Notes under the pieces: model-generated
What the model was told of the DNA's origin: nothing
Seen by the model: the letters and a program-made list of their open reading frames with translations, nothing else
The model's database searches: none
Position numbers and translations under genes: made by a program
NCBI GenBank assembly: GCA_964612855.1
Contig: CAZTDR010000004.1
Coordinates: 1-62,703, forward strand
Origin: DATIJJ01 sp964612855
GTDB taxonomy: Bacteria; Pseudomonadota; Gammaproteobacteria; DSM-16500
Length of the DNA stretch: 62,703 nucleotides
Direction of reading: 5' to 3'
In this document: piece by piece, positions 53,567-62,649 of the stretch
Numbering within the stretch: the first letter of the stretch is position 1
How the letters are laid out: every line of letters starts with the position of its first letter

Positions 53567-53677
53567 CTCTCTCATCCTTGGTTAGAATAATGGCATCAGC
53601 AAGGTGGATGACGGTGCAAACAGCGCACCCTGCCACCCTACATCCTTAATGTATTGATCATTTGAGCATGAATAATC

Positions 53678-54661
53678 ATGAGTTGGAATACCCTATATTT
53701 ACCGCCAGATAAAACCCAATGGCAAGGGCGTGCAGATACTCCGTCCGCTTCCTCTTTTTTTCAAATTATGCAAATGCTTAACTTATTAGATCACCCCATT
53801 ATCGACATAAAACACCCTACTTTCGCTTTAATTGGCTTTCGCTGTGACGAAGGTATCCGTCGAAACTTAGGCCGTGTCGGTGCGGCAGAAGGACCTAAAG
53901 CCATCCGACAAGCAGTCGGCCGCTTACCGGTCCAACATCAAAACTTTACTTGTTTTGATGCGGGTGACATTGTTTGTCTCAACGGTGATCTAGAAGCGTC
54001 CCAATCTGCATTGGGCGAAGTGATTGCCCTACTGCTACAACAAGGCATCATTCCAATCGCACTGGGCGGTGGCCATGAACTGGCTTGGGGGCATTATCAA
54101 GGTATCGCGCGTGCGTTTCCGAAACCCCATTTAGGTATTATCAATTTTGATGCGCATTTTGATATGCGACCGTTACTTCCGCATCATAAAGGTTCTTCTG
54201 GAACTCCTTTTTTGCAAATTGCAGAAGCGCATCGACAAACGAATCGACGTTTTGATTACAATTGTGTGGGCATTCAACATGCGGGTAACATTCGACAATT
54301 AGTGGAAACGGCAAAAAATTATAATACTAAAATTATTTGGGCAGATGAGCTACATCAAGGCCAATTAGAAAAATGCGTCGACTTTGTCGATCGCGTCGCC
54401 GATGAAAATGAAATGGTGTATGCAAGTTTATGTCTGGATGTATTCGCTGCGGCTTTCGCACCGGGTGTCAGTGCCATTCAACCACTGGGTTTATTGCCGT
54501 GGCATATTATTCCGCTAGTGAGACAACTTGCCGCGTCAGGCAAAGTGATTAGTTATGATATTGCAGAACTTTCTCCGCGTTATGACATTGATCAATGCAC
54601 TGCAAAACTCGCCGCTAATCTTATTTATGAAATCATCCACCATCACGATCATCGAGCTTAA
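53678..54661 (+). CDS. hutG: formimidoylglutamase
   Basis: This is an arginase-fold Mn(II) enzyme that hydrolyses N-formimino-glutamate to glutamate and formamide, the last Hut step. The 327-aa product shows the metal-binding motifs GGGHELAWGHYQG, NFDAHFDMRP and the later LCLDVFAAAFAPGVSA, and SYDIAELSPRYDID near the C terminus. It starts the plus-strand hut run, with hutU about 20 bases downstream. Confidence 0.95.
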   Translation: MSWNTLYLPPDKTQWQGRADTPSASSFFQIMQMLNLLDHPIIDIKHPTFALIGFRCDEGIRRNLGRVGAAEGPKAIRQAVGRLPVQHQNFTCFDAGDIVCLNGDLEASQSALGEVIALLLQQGIIPIALGGGHELAWGHYQGIARAFPKPHLGIINFDAHFDMRPLLPHHKGSSGTPFLQIAEAHRQTNRRFDYNCVGIQHAGNIRQLVETAKNYNTKIIWADELHQGQLEKCVDFVDRVADENEMVYASLCLDVFAAAFAPGVSAIQPLGLLPWHIIPLVRQLAASGKVISYDIAELSPRYDIDQCTAKLAANLIYEIIHHHDHRA

Positions 54662-54680
54662 ATTTTAAGGATTGAAATAC

Positions 54681-56339
54681 ATGGAAAGTACTCGCCACGA
54701 TCCCTCGCGTCATATTCGCGCCGCTCGCGGCAGCACACTCACCACAAAAAATTGGCAAACCGAAGCGGTGTTACGCATGTTGATGAATAATTTAGATGCG
54801 GAAGTCGCCGAAATTCCGAGTGATTTAGTGGTTTACGGCGGGATCGGACGTGCAGCCCGCAATTGGGCATGTTTTGATAAAATAGTGGCTGCGTTAAAAA
54901 ATTTAAACGCAGACGAAACCTTACTCATACAATCGGGCAAACCCGTCGGTATTTTTAAAACGCATGAAGATGCACCGCGTGTTTTACTCGCCAACTCCAA
55001 TTTAGTGGCGCACTGGTCGACGTGGAAACATTTCCATGAACTCGATCAAAAAGGATTAATGATGTACGGTCAAATGACAGCCGGTTCCTGGATTTATATT
55101 GGCAGTCAAGGCATCGTACAAGGCACGTATGAAACATTTGCTGAAGCGGGACGACAACATTATCAAGGCAACTTATCAGGTAAATGGATTCTCACCGGAG
55201 GGCTCGGAGGGATGGGTGGCGCACAACCTCTGGCCGCCACCATGGCGGGCGCCTCCATGCTTGCGATTGAATGCGATCCTAAACGGATTCAACGGCGGCT
55301 TGAAACACACTATCTCGATGTCCAAGCCGCAACCCTAGATGAAGCCTTAAAATTGCTACGTGAAAATAAAACGATTTCTATCGGTTTGCTGGGTAATGCG
55401 GCTGATATTTTTCCTGAATTAGTTAAACGGGGCATTCGACCGGATATGGTGACGGATCAAACCAGCGCCCACGATCCGTTGAATGGCTATTTACCCCGGG
55501 GCTGGACACTCGAAGAAGCCGATGCATTACGCAAATCCGATCCGGAAAAAGTGATTCAGGCTGCAAAAGAATCAATGGCCATACAAGTGCGCGCCATGCT
55601 GGATTTTCATCAGATGGGCATTCCTACTTTTGATTATGGGAATAATATTCGCCAAATGGCCAAAGAAACCGGCGTTCTAAATGCCTTTGATTTTCCTGGT
55701 TTTGTGCCCGCTTACATTCGCCCCCTTTTTTGTCGAGGGGTGGGACCGTTTCGCTGGGTTGCGCTCTCAGGCGATCCAGAAGACATTTATAAAACCGATG
55801 CGAAAGTAAAAGAATTGCTGCCGAATAATTCGCATTTACATCACTGGTTAGATATGGCAAACAAGCGCATTGCCTTTCAAGGTTTGCCTGCACGCATTTG
55901 CTGGGTAGGCTTGGGTGATCGTGCTCGATTAGGTCTCGCCTTCAATGAAATGGTCGCCAAAGGCGAATTAAAAGCACCCATCGTTATTGGGCGCGATCAT
56001 TTAGATACGGGTTCCGTCGCGAGTCCTAATCGTGAAACAGAAGGTATGCAAGATGGATCCGATGCGGTCGCCGATTGGCCACTCTTAAATGCGCTACTCA
56101 ATTGCGCGAGCGGTGCGACCTGGGTCAGCTTGCATCATGGCGGTGGCGTGGGTATTGGTTATTCGCAGCATGCGGGCGTGGTTATTGTTGCGGATGGCAC
56201 AGAGGCCGCCGCCAAACGAATAGCACGGGTATTGACGAACGATCCTGCGAGCGGCGTGATGCGGCATGCGGATGCAGGCTATGCTATCGCGGTGCAGTGC
56301 GCGAAAGAAAATAATTTGCAATTGCCGATGGTGTTTTAA
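54681..56339 (+). CDS. hutU: urocanate hydratase
   Basis: This NAD-dependent enzyme converts urocanate to imidazolonepropionate. A TTG at 54672 opens the frame, but the ATG at 54681 has AAGGA nine bases upstream and gives 552 aa, the normal length. Motifs include TGGLGGMGGAQPLAATMAG for NAD, the conserved Cys in the region near GDRARLG, and DHLDTGSVASPNRETEGMQDGSDAVADWP. It is followed by a hairpin repeat before hutH. Confidence 0.97.
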   Translation: MESTRHDPSRHIRAARGSTLTTKNWQTEAVLRMLMNNLDAEVAEIPSDLVVYGGIGRAARNWACFDKIVAALKNLNADETLLIQSGKPVGIFKTHEDAPRVLLANSNLVAHWSTWKHFHELDQKGLMMYGQMTAGSWIYIGSQGIVQGTYETFAEAGRQHYQGNLSGKWILTGGLGGMGGAQPLAATMAGASMLAIECDPKRIQRRLETHYLDVQAATLDEALKLLRENKTISIGLLGNAADIFPELVKRGIRPDMVTDQTSAHDPLNGYLPRGWTLEEADALRKSDPEKVIQAAKESMAIQVRAMLDFHQMGIPTFDYGNNIRQMAKETGVLNAFDFPGFVPAYIRPLFCRGVGPFRWVALSGDPEDIYKTDAKVKELLPNNSHLHHWLDMANKRIAFQGLPARICWVGLGDRARLGLAFNEMVAKGELKAPIVIGRDHLDTGSVASPNRETEGMQDGSDAVADWPLLNALLNCASGATWVSLHHGGGVGIGYSQHAGVVIVADGTEAAAKRIARVLTNDPASGVMRHADAGYAIAVQCAKENNLQLPMVF

Positions 56340-56348
56340 TTTATCACC

Positions 56349-56422
56349 GTCATCCCCGAATGCTTTTGTCGGGGACCTGTCTACTCATCAGGAGATCCCC
56401 GACAAAAGTATTCGGGGATGAC
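56349..56422. repeat. GTCATCCCCGAATGC hairpin repeat, copy 3
   Basis: This is a 74-bp hairpin as at 339, filling the 106-base hutU-hutH gap. It lies inside an apparent operon, so it may modulate or partially end transcription. Confidence 0.87.
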
Positions 56423-56445
56423 CAAAAAACAATTAAAGGATCTTC

Positions 56446-57975
56446 ATGTCTCATTCAACATTCATTTTAAACCCTGGCTACTTAACTCTCGCTGATTTAA
56501 AAACGCTACTCGATGAATCCACTACTCTCAAACTCCATCCCGACTGCATTGAAGCAATTCATGCTTCCGAAAAAACGGTAAGCCGAGTTATCGCTGAAAA
56601 TAAAACAGTCTATGGCATCAACACGGGTTTTGGTTCACTCGCCCACACGCGCATTGATACAGCAGATTTAGAAACACTGCAACGCAGTCTCGTCTTATCA
56701 CACGCAGCAGGAACAGGCGACTTACTTTCAGATCAAGCCGTACGTCTCATGCTGGTCTTAAAAATAAATAGCTTAGCACGCGGTTTTTCTGGCATTCGTT
56801 TAGCGACTCTCGATGCTCTGATCCAATTATTTAATCAAAAAATTTACCCTTGCATTCCTGCGCAAGGTTCGGTGGGTGCATCAGGGGATCTGGCGCCGCT
56901 TGCTCATTTAAGTGCGGCTTTACTCGGTATTGGCGATGTTCGCTCGCAAGGTAAAATTCTTAACGCGAAAGAAGGATTACAGCTTGCAGGATTAAAACCC
57001 TTAACACTGGCACCAAAAGAAGGTTTAGCTTTATTAAATGGTACACAAACATCAACGGCTCTCGCCTTACTTGGATTATTTGCGGCAGAAAATAATTTTA
57101 TTGCGGGGATTGTTACGGGTGCGATGTCTGTTGATGCCATGCTTGGCAGCTGTAAACCGTTTGATGATCGCATTCAACAAGTACGAGGTCATGCGGCACA
57201 AATTACGGCAGCCGCCATGTTGCGGGAATTATTACAAGATAGTGGCATCCATGCCTCCCATCATAATTGCAGTAAAGTGCAAGATCCTTACTCGCTGCGT
57301 TGCCAGCCTCAGGTAATGGGCGCGTGTTTAGCGCATATTTTATTCGTGCAGCAAACTTTGTTAACGGAAGCCAATGCTGTTTCGGATAATCCCTTGGTTT
57401 TTGCCCTTGATAACGACATTATTTCAGGGGGTAATTTTCATGCTGAACCGGTGGCAATGGCAGCCGATACACTGGCATTGAGTATCGCGGAAATCGGGGC
57501 GTTATCTGAACGACGCATCGCCTTACTGATCGATCCCCACTTTAGTGGTTTGCCTGCATTTTTAGTGAATAATCCCGGCATCAATTCCGGTTTTATGATT
57601 GCCCAAGTGACAGCAGCCGCATTGGCGAGTGAAAATAAAGCACTCGCACATCCCTCTAGTATTGATAGTTTACCCACCTCGGCCAATCAAGAAGATCATG
57701 TCAGCATGGCAACCTATGCGGCGCGGCGCTTATCACCCATGACGGAAAATACGGCTGGGATCGTTGCAATTGAATTACTCGCTGCGTGTCAGGGAATTGA
57801 TTTTCGTCGTCCGCTAAAAACCTCACCCCGCTTAGAAAAAGTATTTGAATTAGTGCGTGAGCAGGTTGCATTTTATGATAAAGATCGCTATCTTGCGCCC
57901 GATATTGAGGCAGCTAAAAAAATCGTGCGTTCAGGTATATTAAACTCCACCGTGAGACTAGAGCTTCTATGTTAG
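56446..57975 (+). CDS. hutH: histidine ammonia-lyase
   Basis: This enzyme performs the first step of histidine degradation, forming urocanate and ammonia with an MIO prosthetic group. The 509-aa product has the self-cyclising Ala-Ser-Gly (residues 145-147) in GSVGASGDLAPLAHLS, the active-site YGINTGFG near the N terminus, and SDNPLVF. AAAGGATC precedes the ATG. Its last codons overlap the mutY start by seven bases, so hut and mutY-yggX are physically linked. Confidence 0.97.
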   Translation: MSHSTFILNPGYLTLADLKTLLDESTTLKLHPDCIEAIHASEKTVSRVIAENKTVYGINTGFGSLAHTRIDTADLETLQRSLVLSHAAGTGDLLSDQAVRLMLVLKINSLARGFSGIRLATLDALIQLFNQKIYPCIPAQGSVGASGDLAPLAHLSAALLGIGDVRSQGKILNAKEGLQLAGLKPLTLAPKEGLALLNGTQTSTALALLGLFAAENNFIAGIVTGAMSVDAMLGSCKPFDDRIQQVRGHAAQITAAAMLRELLQDSGIHASHHNCSKVQDPYSLRCQPQVMGACLAHILFVQQTLLTEANAVSDNPLVFALDNDIISGGNFHAEPVAMAADTLALSIAEIGALSERRIALLIDPHFSGLPAFLVNNPGINSGFMIAQVTAAALASENKALAHPSSIDSLPTSANQEDHVSMATYAARRLSPMTENTAGIVAIELLAACQGIDFRRPLKTSPRLEKVFELVREQVAFYDKDRYLAPDIEAAKKIVRSGILNSTVRLELLC

Positions 57976-59066
57976 AAATAATTTCACCGGCTGCGTTTCA
58001 AAAAAAAGTACTGACGTGGTTTGATCAACATGGGCGTAAAACATTACCCTGGCAGCAAAATAAAACACCGTATCGCGTGTGGATTTCAGAAGTAATGTTG
58101 CAGCAAACGCAAGTAAGTACGGTTATTGCTTATTTTGAGCGCTTTATGCAGTGTTTTCCGACTGTAGAATCACTTGCCCATGCTACGGAAGATGAAGTTT
58201 TACATGTCTGGACTGGATTAGGTTATTACAGTCGCGCGCGCAATTTACATCGGAGTGCAAAAATAATTGCGCACGATCGAGGTGGACAATTTCCTGATAC
58301 GCTGGAAGAATTACAATCGTTACCTGGCATCGGTCGCTCAACCGCAGGCGCGATTTTGGCGATTGCTTTTCAACAACGCGCTACGATTTTAGACGGCAAT
58401 GTGAAACGTGTTCTAACGCGCGTTGCCGGTATAAAGCAATGGCCGGGTGAAAAAAAAGTAAATGACCATTTGTGGCAACTCGCTGAATCATTCACGCCAC
58501 AGCAACGTATCGCGGATTATACACAAGCGATGATGGACTTAGGCGCCATGATTTGTGTGCGCGGTAAGCCGCATTGTGCACGTTGTCCCATTCTGCCGCA
58601 TTGCAGTGCCTCTACATTAGGGCTGACGAAACATATTCCCGCTGCGAAACCGAAAAAACAATTGCCTGTGCGACAAGCCACTTTATTAATTTTGCAATAT
58701 CAGCAGCAGGTTTTTTTAAAAAAACGGCCAACGCCGGGCATTTGGGGTGGTCTTTGGAGCTTGCCGGAAGTAAATGGATTGGCGGTTGAAGAAGATATTT
58801 TGGCTTATTGCCGCCAACAATTGCACTTATCGACAGCGCGTCTTTTGCATTACGGCGATCGTTTTCGTCATACCTTCAGCCATTTTCATTTGGATATTTT
58901 GCCAGTTTTTCTCTCCGTTAAAACAAAACCTGCTAAAATCACCGACAGTGACGATCAAATTTGGTATGTCTTAAACGATGCTCAAACTGTTGGCTTACCT
59001 GCCCCTATCAAAAAAATTCTGAGGAGTTTATCCAATGCGCATGATTTATTGTCAGAAATTAAATAA
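57969..59066 (+). CDS. mutY: A/G-specific adenine glycosylase
   Basis: This base-excision enzyme removes adenine opposite 8-oxoguanine. The 365-aa product has ISEVMLQQTQV with the catalytic Glu, the helix-hairpin-helix LPGIGRSTAGAIL followed by the catalytic Asp in ILDGNVKRVL, and the 4Fe-4S motif CVRGKPHCARCPILPHC. A NUDIX-like C-terminal recognition domain (PGIWGGLWSLPEV) follows. It overlaps hutH by seven bases and yggX by 32. Confidence 0.97.
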   Translation: MLEIISPAAFQKKVLTWFDQHGRKTLPWQQNKTPYRVWISEVMLQQTQVSTVIAYFERFMQCFPTVESLAHATEDEVLHVWTGLGYYSRARNLHRSAKIIAHDRGGQFPDTLEELQSLPGIGRSTAGAILAIAFQQRATILDGNVKRVLTRVAGIKQWPGEKKVNDHLWQLAESFTPQQRIADYTQAMMDLGAMICVRGKPHCARCPILPHCSASTLGLTKHIPAAKPKKQLPVRQATLLILQYQQQVFLKKRPTPGIWGGLWSLPEVNGLAVEEDILAYCRQQLHLSTARLLHYGDRFRHTFSHFHLDILPVFLSVKTKPAKITDSDDQIWYVLNDAQTVGLPAPIKKILRSLSNAHDLLSEIK

Positions 59067-59304
59067 AGACGCCGTGGGTTTTGAACAACCACCCTACCCT
59101 GGGGTGCTAGGTCAAAAAGTATATGATCACATTTCTCAAGAAGCCTGGCAGCTTTGGTTAAATCACCAAACGATGTTAATTAATGAATATCGACTTAGCA
59201 TGCTCGATGTCAAAGCCCGGCAATTTTTGACAGTGGAAATGGAAAAGTTTTTGTTTGGCGGTGGGAGTGAAGCACCGGCGGGATATGTGAAGAAGGAAAA
59301 GTAA
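59035..59304 (+). CDS. yggX: Fe(2+)-trafficking / oxidative damage protection protein YggX
   Basis: This is a small cytoplasmic protein linked to Fe-S cluster repair and iron trafficking. The 89-aa product matches the family: MIYCQKLNKDAVGF, PPYPGVLGQKVYDHISQEAWQLWLNHQTMLINEYRL, and MEKFLFGGG. GAGGAG lies eight bases before the ATG. Pairing with mutY is conserved in many gammaproteobacteria, including E. coli. Confidence 0.96.
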   Translation: MRMIYCQKLNKDAVGFEQPPYPGVLGQKVYDHISQEAWQLWLNHQTMLINEYRLSMLDVKARQFLTVEMEKFLFGGGSEAPAGYVKKEK

Positions 59305-59389
59305 GAACCGTTCTCGCTAATCTTTTGTGTTTTAAGAGGGTAAACCTCGCATCTTGAGGTGTGATAGGTGTATAATCCCTGTACACGCC

Positions 59390-59700
59390 AAAATTGCCTA
59401 GAATGCCTTCCCAGCAGGGGAAGGTGGCACAAAGTGCCGGATGGGGGAGTCCAAATAATAAATTCAATTAGCTTATGTCATCCCCGAATGCTTTCATCGG
59501 GGACCTTCTCATCAGTGAACAGATCCCCGATAAAAGCATTCGAGGATGACAAAAAACCCGCGATCTCAAGAGCGTCAAGTCTATATTTACAGCACATTGC
59601 AATGACTTAATCGTCAGCAGGTCTGTAAATTTTTGACTTCCCCATCCGACACTTTGTGCCACCTTCCCCTGCTGGGAAGGCATTCTATGCAATTTTGTCG
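59390..59700. repeat. large palindrome with GCCTTCCCAGCAGGGGAAGG arms
   Basis: Inverted arms of about 60 bp (left 59390-59456, right 59630-59697) each contain ATGCCTTCCCAGCAGGGGAA and GGTGGCACAAAGTG, with few mismatches. Between them lies a separate GTCATCCCCGAATGC hairpin (59477-59550). The pattern looks like one palindromic element that received another. The 431-base yggX to FAD-ankyrin gene gap contains no gene that I can support. Confidence 0.85.
59477..59550. repeat. GTCATCCCCGAATGC hairpin repeat, copy 4 (nested)
   Basis: This 74-bp hairpin belongs to the same family as 339, 46840 and 56349, and lies in the centre of the 59390-59700 palindrome. Confidence 0.87.
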
Positions 59701-59735
59701 TATACGAAAAACTATAATTAACGTGGAGTGTGTAA

Positions 59736-62153
59736 ATGCTAGAACGTAAAGAAGAGAAAGTAGACGTACTCATTTCAGGCATGGGGCCTGCGGGTTTAGC
59801 CACCGCGGTAGAAGCGTTACGTGCAGGTAAAACTATTGCGATCGTTGTTGACCGCTCTAAGGATCAATTTAGTCGACTGCAAAGAGTCGTGCTAGAAAAA
59901 GAGGCGCGTGATTATTTGCTTCATATGTATTTTACCGCCTCTCTTAAACAGGAACCCTCGCCAGAAGACAATCAGTTTATAAAATTGCTGGATGAAATGA
60001 AATGGCTCCCTATTTCAGAAATAGAAAAGTTTTTATTTCGGCATTTGCATTTTCTTGCAGCACAAAATAAAGAAAATTTAAACCAAGCTAATCCGTTGAC
60101 TATTTTTGAAAGAAGCACATTAGTTGAAGTTGATCTTGATCAAGGTGTTGCAGCTATTGAATCCACAGCTACACCCGTATCGCCACAAAACAAAAAAATT
60201 CATTTCGGCATGTTAGTGGGTGCCGATGGCCCCAACCATCATGCTGTTGATGTCGTAAACAAGGGATTGCCTAAAAAGCAACAAGTCACTTATTCGAAAG
60301 ATTTCAGTAAACCTCATCAATATCATGTCGGCATTCAAAACATTGCCTGTGAAATACTGGATGAAATTCCAAAAGCAGACAGGGAGCACACACAAATTGG
60401 TGTTGCCCCTGACGGGTTGTACTACTCCATCGTTATTGATATAAAAGCAGAGACAAAAGTAGCTGCGTGTCACATAACTTGTGAAATACCGGCTAATCTT
60501 TATAATAATTATTATGCAGCTAAAGCTGCTGTATACAATGCAGCTGATGGAGATAAAACGCCAGAACATTTACTTCAGAACTTACATACAGCTCATGCAG
60601 CCATATTTAACCTGATCAAAACACGAATAGCTTTAATTGCAAAACCGTCTGTCAAACTGATATCGACATCAGATGCAAAAAATCATCTTCTATTTCTTTT
60701 TCTTTCACCGTTACAACAAGCATCAAAAGCAGCCATTATTCATCAGTCAAAAGAGGGAGATAAAAAAGTTTTTTTCTTAATAGGTGATGCTTATCGTACG
60801 GCGTATTATCTGGCAGGAAATAACTTAAATACCGCATTTAAACAAGTGCAAGGTATTCCTGATCTGTTCCGATGCCACCCGAAAAAATTAGAAAAAGAGG
60901 CCGAAAAATATAACGCTCTCTGTCAATCTTTTTCGAAAGGAATAAAAAAACAAATACTCATGGCGTCGATTCTGGGTAAAAAAAAATCATGGGTTCATGG
61001 CGGTGGATTTATTGATTTAATTTATGGCAGTTACAGAGCCTATCGAGAAAATCCTGCTGCTCATTGGGCAGCCATTGCTGGTGACATTACAACCCTTGAT
61101 AAAATGACGCTGGCACAATTGGCAATTCAAGATACGAAGGGTAAAAATATACTGCATAAAGTCTTAGAGGCGGGGTCTAATGGATTTATCGAATGGCTAG
61201 TGAGCGGCGACTCAGAAAAACAAAAACTTTTTCTTATTTTATTATTTCAAGACGCGCATGCTTTTGATAAACAAGCCCATACGCCAATTACCGCATTAAT
61301 GGAGAGTAAACTTTCAGTTGATGAAAAAACGCAAGCGTTTAAGATAATAGTAAAATCAGCTATCCCCATCATGAGTCTAGCCCATCCTCCACAGGATAAA
61401 GATCAAAATAATCTCGCCCATTTAGCTGCAAAATATAATATGGACGATTCTGCGCGGCTGTTGGCTAACCAGGCAGCGCATTTATTTTCTCTACCCAACG
61501 CACAAGGGCAAGTAGCTTTGATGCACATCGCTTTAAGTGCTAATGCACCCTTATTTAATGACATCCTAACCGCAATTCCAGCATTAAATTTAAATGTAGA
61601 AGATAAAGCCGGAAATAACTTAGGGCATCTGGCATTACATAGCGCTCCTATTTTATCGACATTGATAGCAAACAAAACGGATTTATTTGACAAATGCAAT
61701 CAGCAATCCCAAACCCCTATTGAATTTGCTTTTGTAAAATTAAATGATATTAGCCTTGATCCCCTCCACGTAGAAAGTAAAAATTTAGACGGCTTGGTTG
61801 ATGGAATTAGTTTACTCGCCCAGACATTTCCTATTGCCGCGCAGAAAGCCGCTAAGTCTATTCAGGTGCGCGATGATGAAGGGAGCGGGTTGGGACATCA
61901 CCTGGTTCGGTTTATAGTAGATTCTACAGACTTAAATTTTAAGCAGCGACTTGCCTTACTCGAAAAACTGGCTAAAAGCATGCCTAGCTTATTTGAGTTA
62001 AAGGATAAGGAAGGTAGAAAACCGGACGATGAATTTTATACGAGAAATAAGCCGGAAGTAGGTGCTACTTTGAGAGTAGCTATGGAAGAAAAGCCTGAAA
62101 AAAGCAGTGAAATTGTTTTAGGCGATATTCCAGCAAAAAGAAATTCCAGATAG
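59736..62153 (+). CDS. FAD-dependent monooxygenase-like protein fused to ankyrin-type repeats (805 aa)
   Basis: Residues 9-40 form a Rossmann FAD motif (VDVLISGMGPAGLATAVEAL, GxGPAG at 15-20). Residues 152-159 (GADGPNHH) match the DG motif of aromatic-hydroxylase or MICAL-type flavoproteins, and 350-365 (GDAYRTAYYLAGNNLN) the GD motif that contacts FAD. From about 440 the protein changes to helical pairs resembling divergent ankyrin repeats (DTKGKNILHKVLEAGSNGFIEWL; DQNNLAHLAAKYN; AGNNLGHLALHSA; SQTPIEFAFVKL). The tail is acidic (MEEKPEKSSEIV), like the E-rich ends of some Dot/Icm substrates. There is no signal peptide. Host targeting and substrate are inference. Confidence 0.82.
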   Translation: MLERKEEKVDVLISGMGPAGLATAVEALRAGKTIAIVVDRSKDQFSRLQRVVLEKEARDYLLHMYFTASLKQEPSPEDNQFIKLLDEMKWLPISEIEKFLFRHLHFLAAQNKENLNQANPLTIFERSTLVEVDLDQGVAAIESTATPVSPQNKKIHFGMLVGADGPNHHAVDVVNKGLPKKQQVTYSKDFSKPHQYHVGIQNIACEILDEIPKADREHTQIGVAPDGLYYSIVIDIKAETKVAACHITCEIPANLYNNYYAAKAAVYNAADGDKTPEHLLQNLHTAHAAIFNLIKTRIALIAKPSVKLISTSDAKNHLLFLFLSPLQQASKAAIIHQSKEGDKKVFFLIGDAYRTAYYLAGNNLNTAFKQVQGIPDLFRCHPKKLEKEAEKYNALCQSFSKGIKKQILMASILGKKKSWVHGGGFIDLIYGSYRAYRENPAAHWAAIAGDITTLDKMTLAQLAIQDTKGKNILHKVLEAGSNGFIEWLVSGDSEKQKLFLILLFQDAHAFDKQAHTPITALMESKLSVDEKTQAFKIIVKSAIPIMSLAHPPQDKDQNNLAHLAAKYNMDDSARLLANQAAHLFSLPNAQGQVALMHIALSANAPLFNDILTAIPALNLNVEDKAGNNLGHLALHSAPILSTLIANKTDLFDKCNQQSQTPIEFAFVKLNDISLDPLHVESKNLDGLVDGISLLAQTFPIAAQKAAKSIQVRDDEGSGLGHHLVRFIVDSTDLNFKQRLALLEKLAKSMPSLFELKDKEGRKPDDEFYTRNKPEVGATLRVAMEEKPEKSSEIVLGDIPAKRNSR

Positions 62154-62265
62154 AAATTGCTATTTCTGTGTTTAATTGGTTTGAGCAGAATTAAACGAGC
62201 GGATAACGGGTCTTGTAGGACCCGTGTTCCGCGATTTTTGCAAAGCCGCCGGGCATGGCACGCTA

Positions 62266-62518
62266 CACTGCTGTCCGGTAAATCGGTATTAAATTTTCAC
62301 AACCGGTTTCTAATAAAAAATGTAGGGTGGCACGGTGCGTTTTTTGCACCGTAATCCACCAATCTGCCGCTGAAAAGGTGGATTACGACGCAAAAACGCG
62401 TCTAATCCACCCTACAAAATACTTTATTCGATTTACGCAACAATGCCGGACAAGCTGCGGGGCGACGTGGCTAACGACCGGCTGTGAAAATTTAATACCG
62501 ATTTACCGGACAGCAGTG
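62266..62518. mobile_element. MITE-like element with 10-bp target duplication, interrupted by a hairpin
   Basis: The terminal inverted repeats are about 41 bp with one mismatch, beginning CACTGCTGTCCGGTAAATCG. Both ends are flanked by TGGCACGCTA (62256-62265 and 62519-62528). The flanks together rebuild a REP-like GGGCATGGCACGCTATGCCCC arm, so this element inserted into a repeat. The inside holds the hairpin pair at 62321-62416. The 10-bp duplication would suit an IS4- or ISAs1-type transposase (inference). Confidence 0.85.
62321..62416. repeat. paired TAGGGTGGATTA hairpins (nested)
   Basis: TGTAGGGTGGCACGGTGCG, two GCGTTTTTTGC/GCAAAAACGC-type hairpins and CGTCTAATCCACCCTACA form a head-to-head pair as at 34151. 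It lies inside the MITE-like element at 62266-62518. Confidence 0.85.
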
Positions 62519-62649
62519 TGGCACGCTATGCCCCTACGCATGGGTTCCATGTATTTCGTAGAAACACGACCCCTCTCCTTCAAAAAAGGGGATTTTTTAC
62601 TTGACTCAACCACCAACAATCGGTTTAATAACGCCTCTTCTCCCAGCGT

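Noticed and set aside
59356..59380. Promoter with TATAAT near 59370 before the FAD-ankyrin gene
   Set aside because: TATAAT is present, but the only TTGAGG-like hexamer is 11 bases away and the distance to the gene is over 350 bases. It may be chance within the repeat flank.
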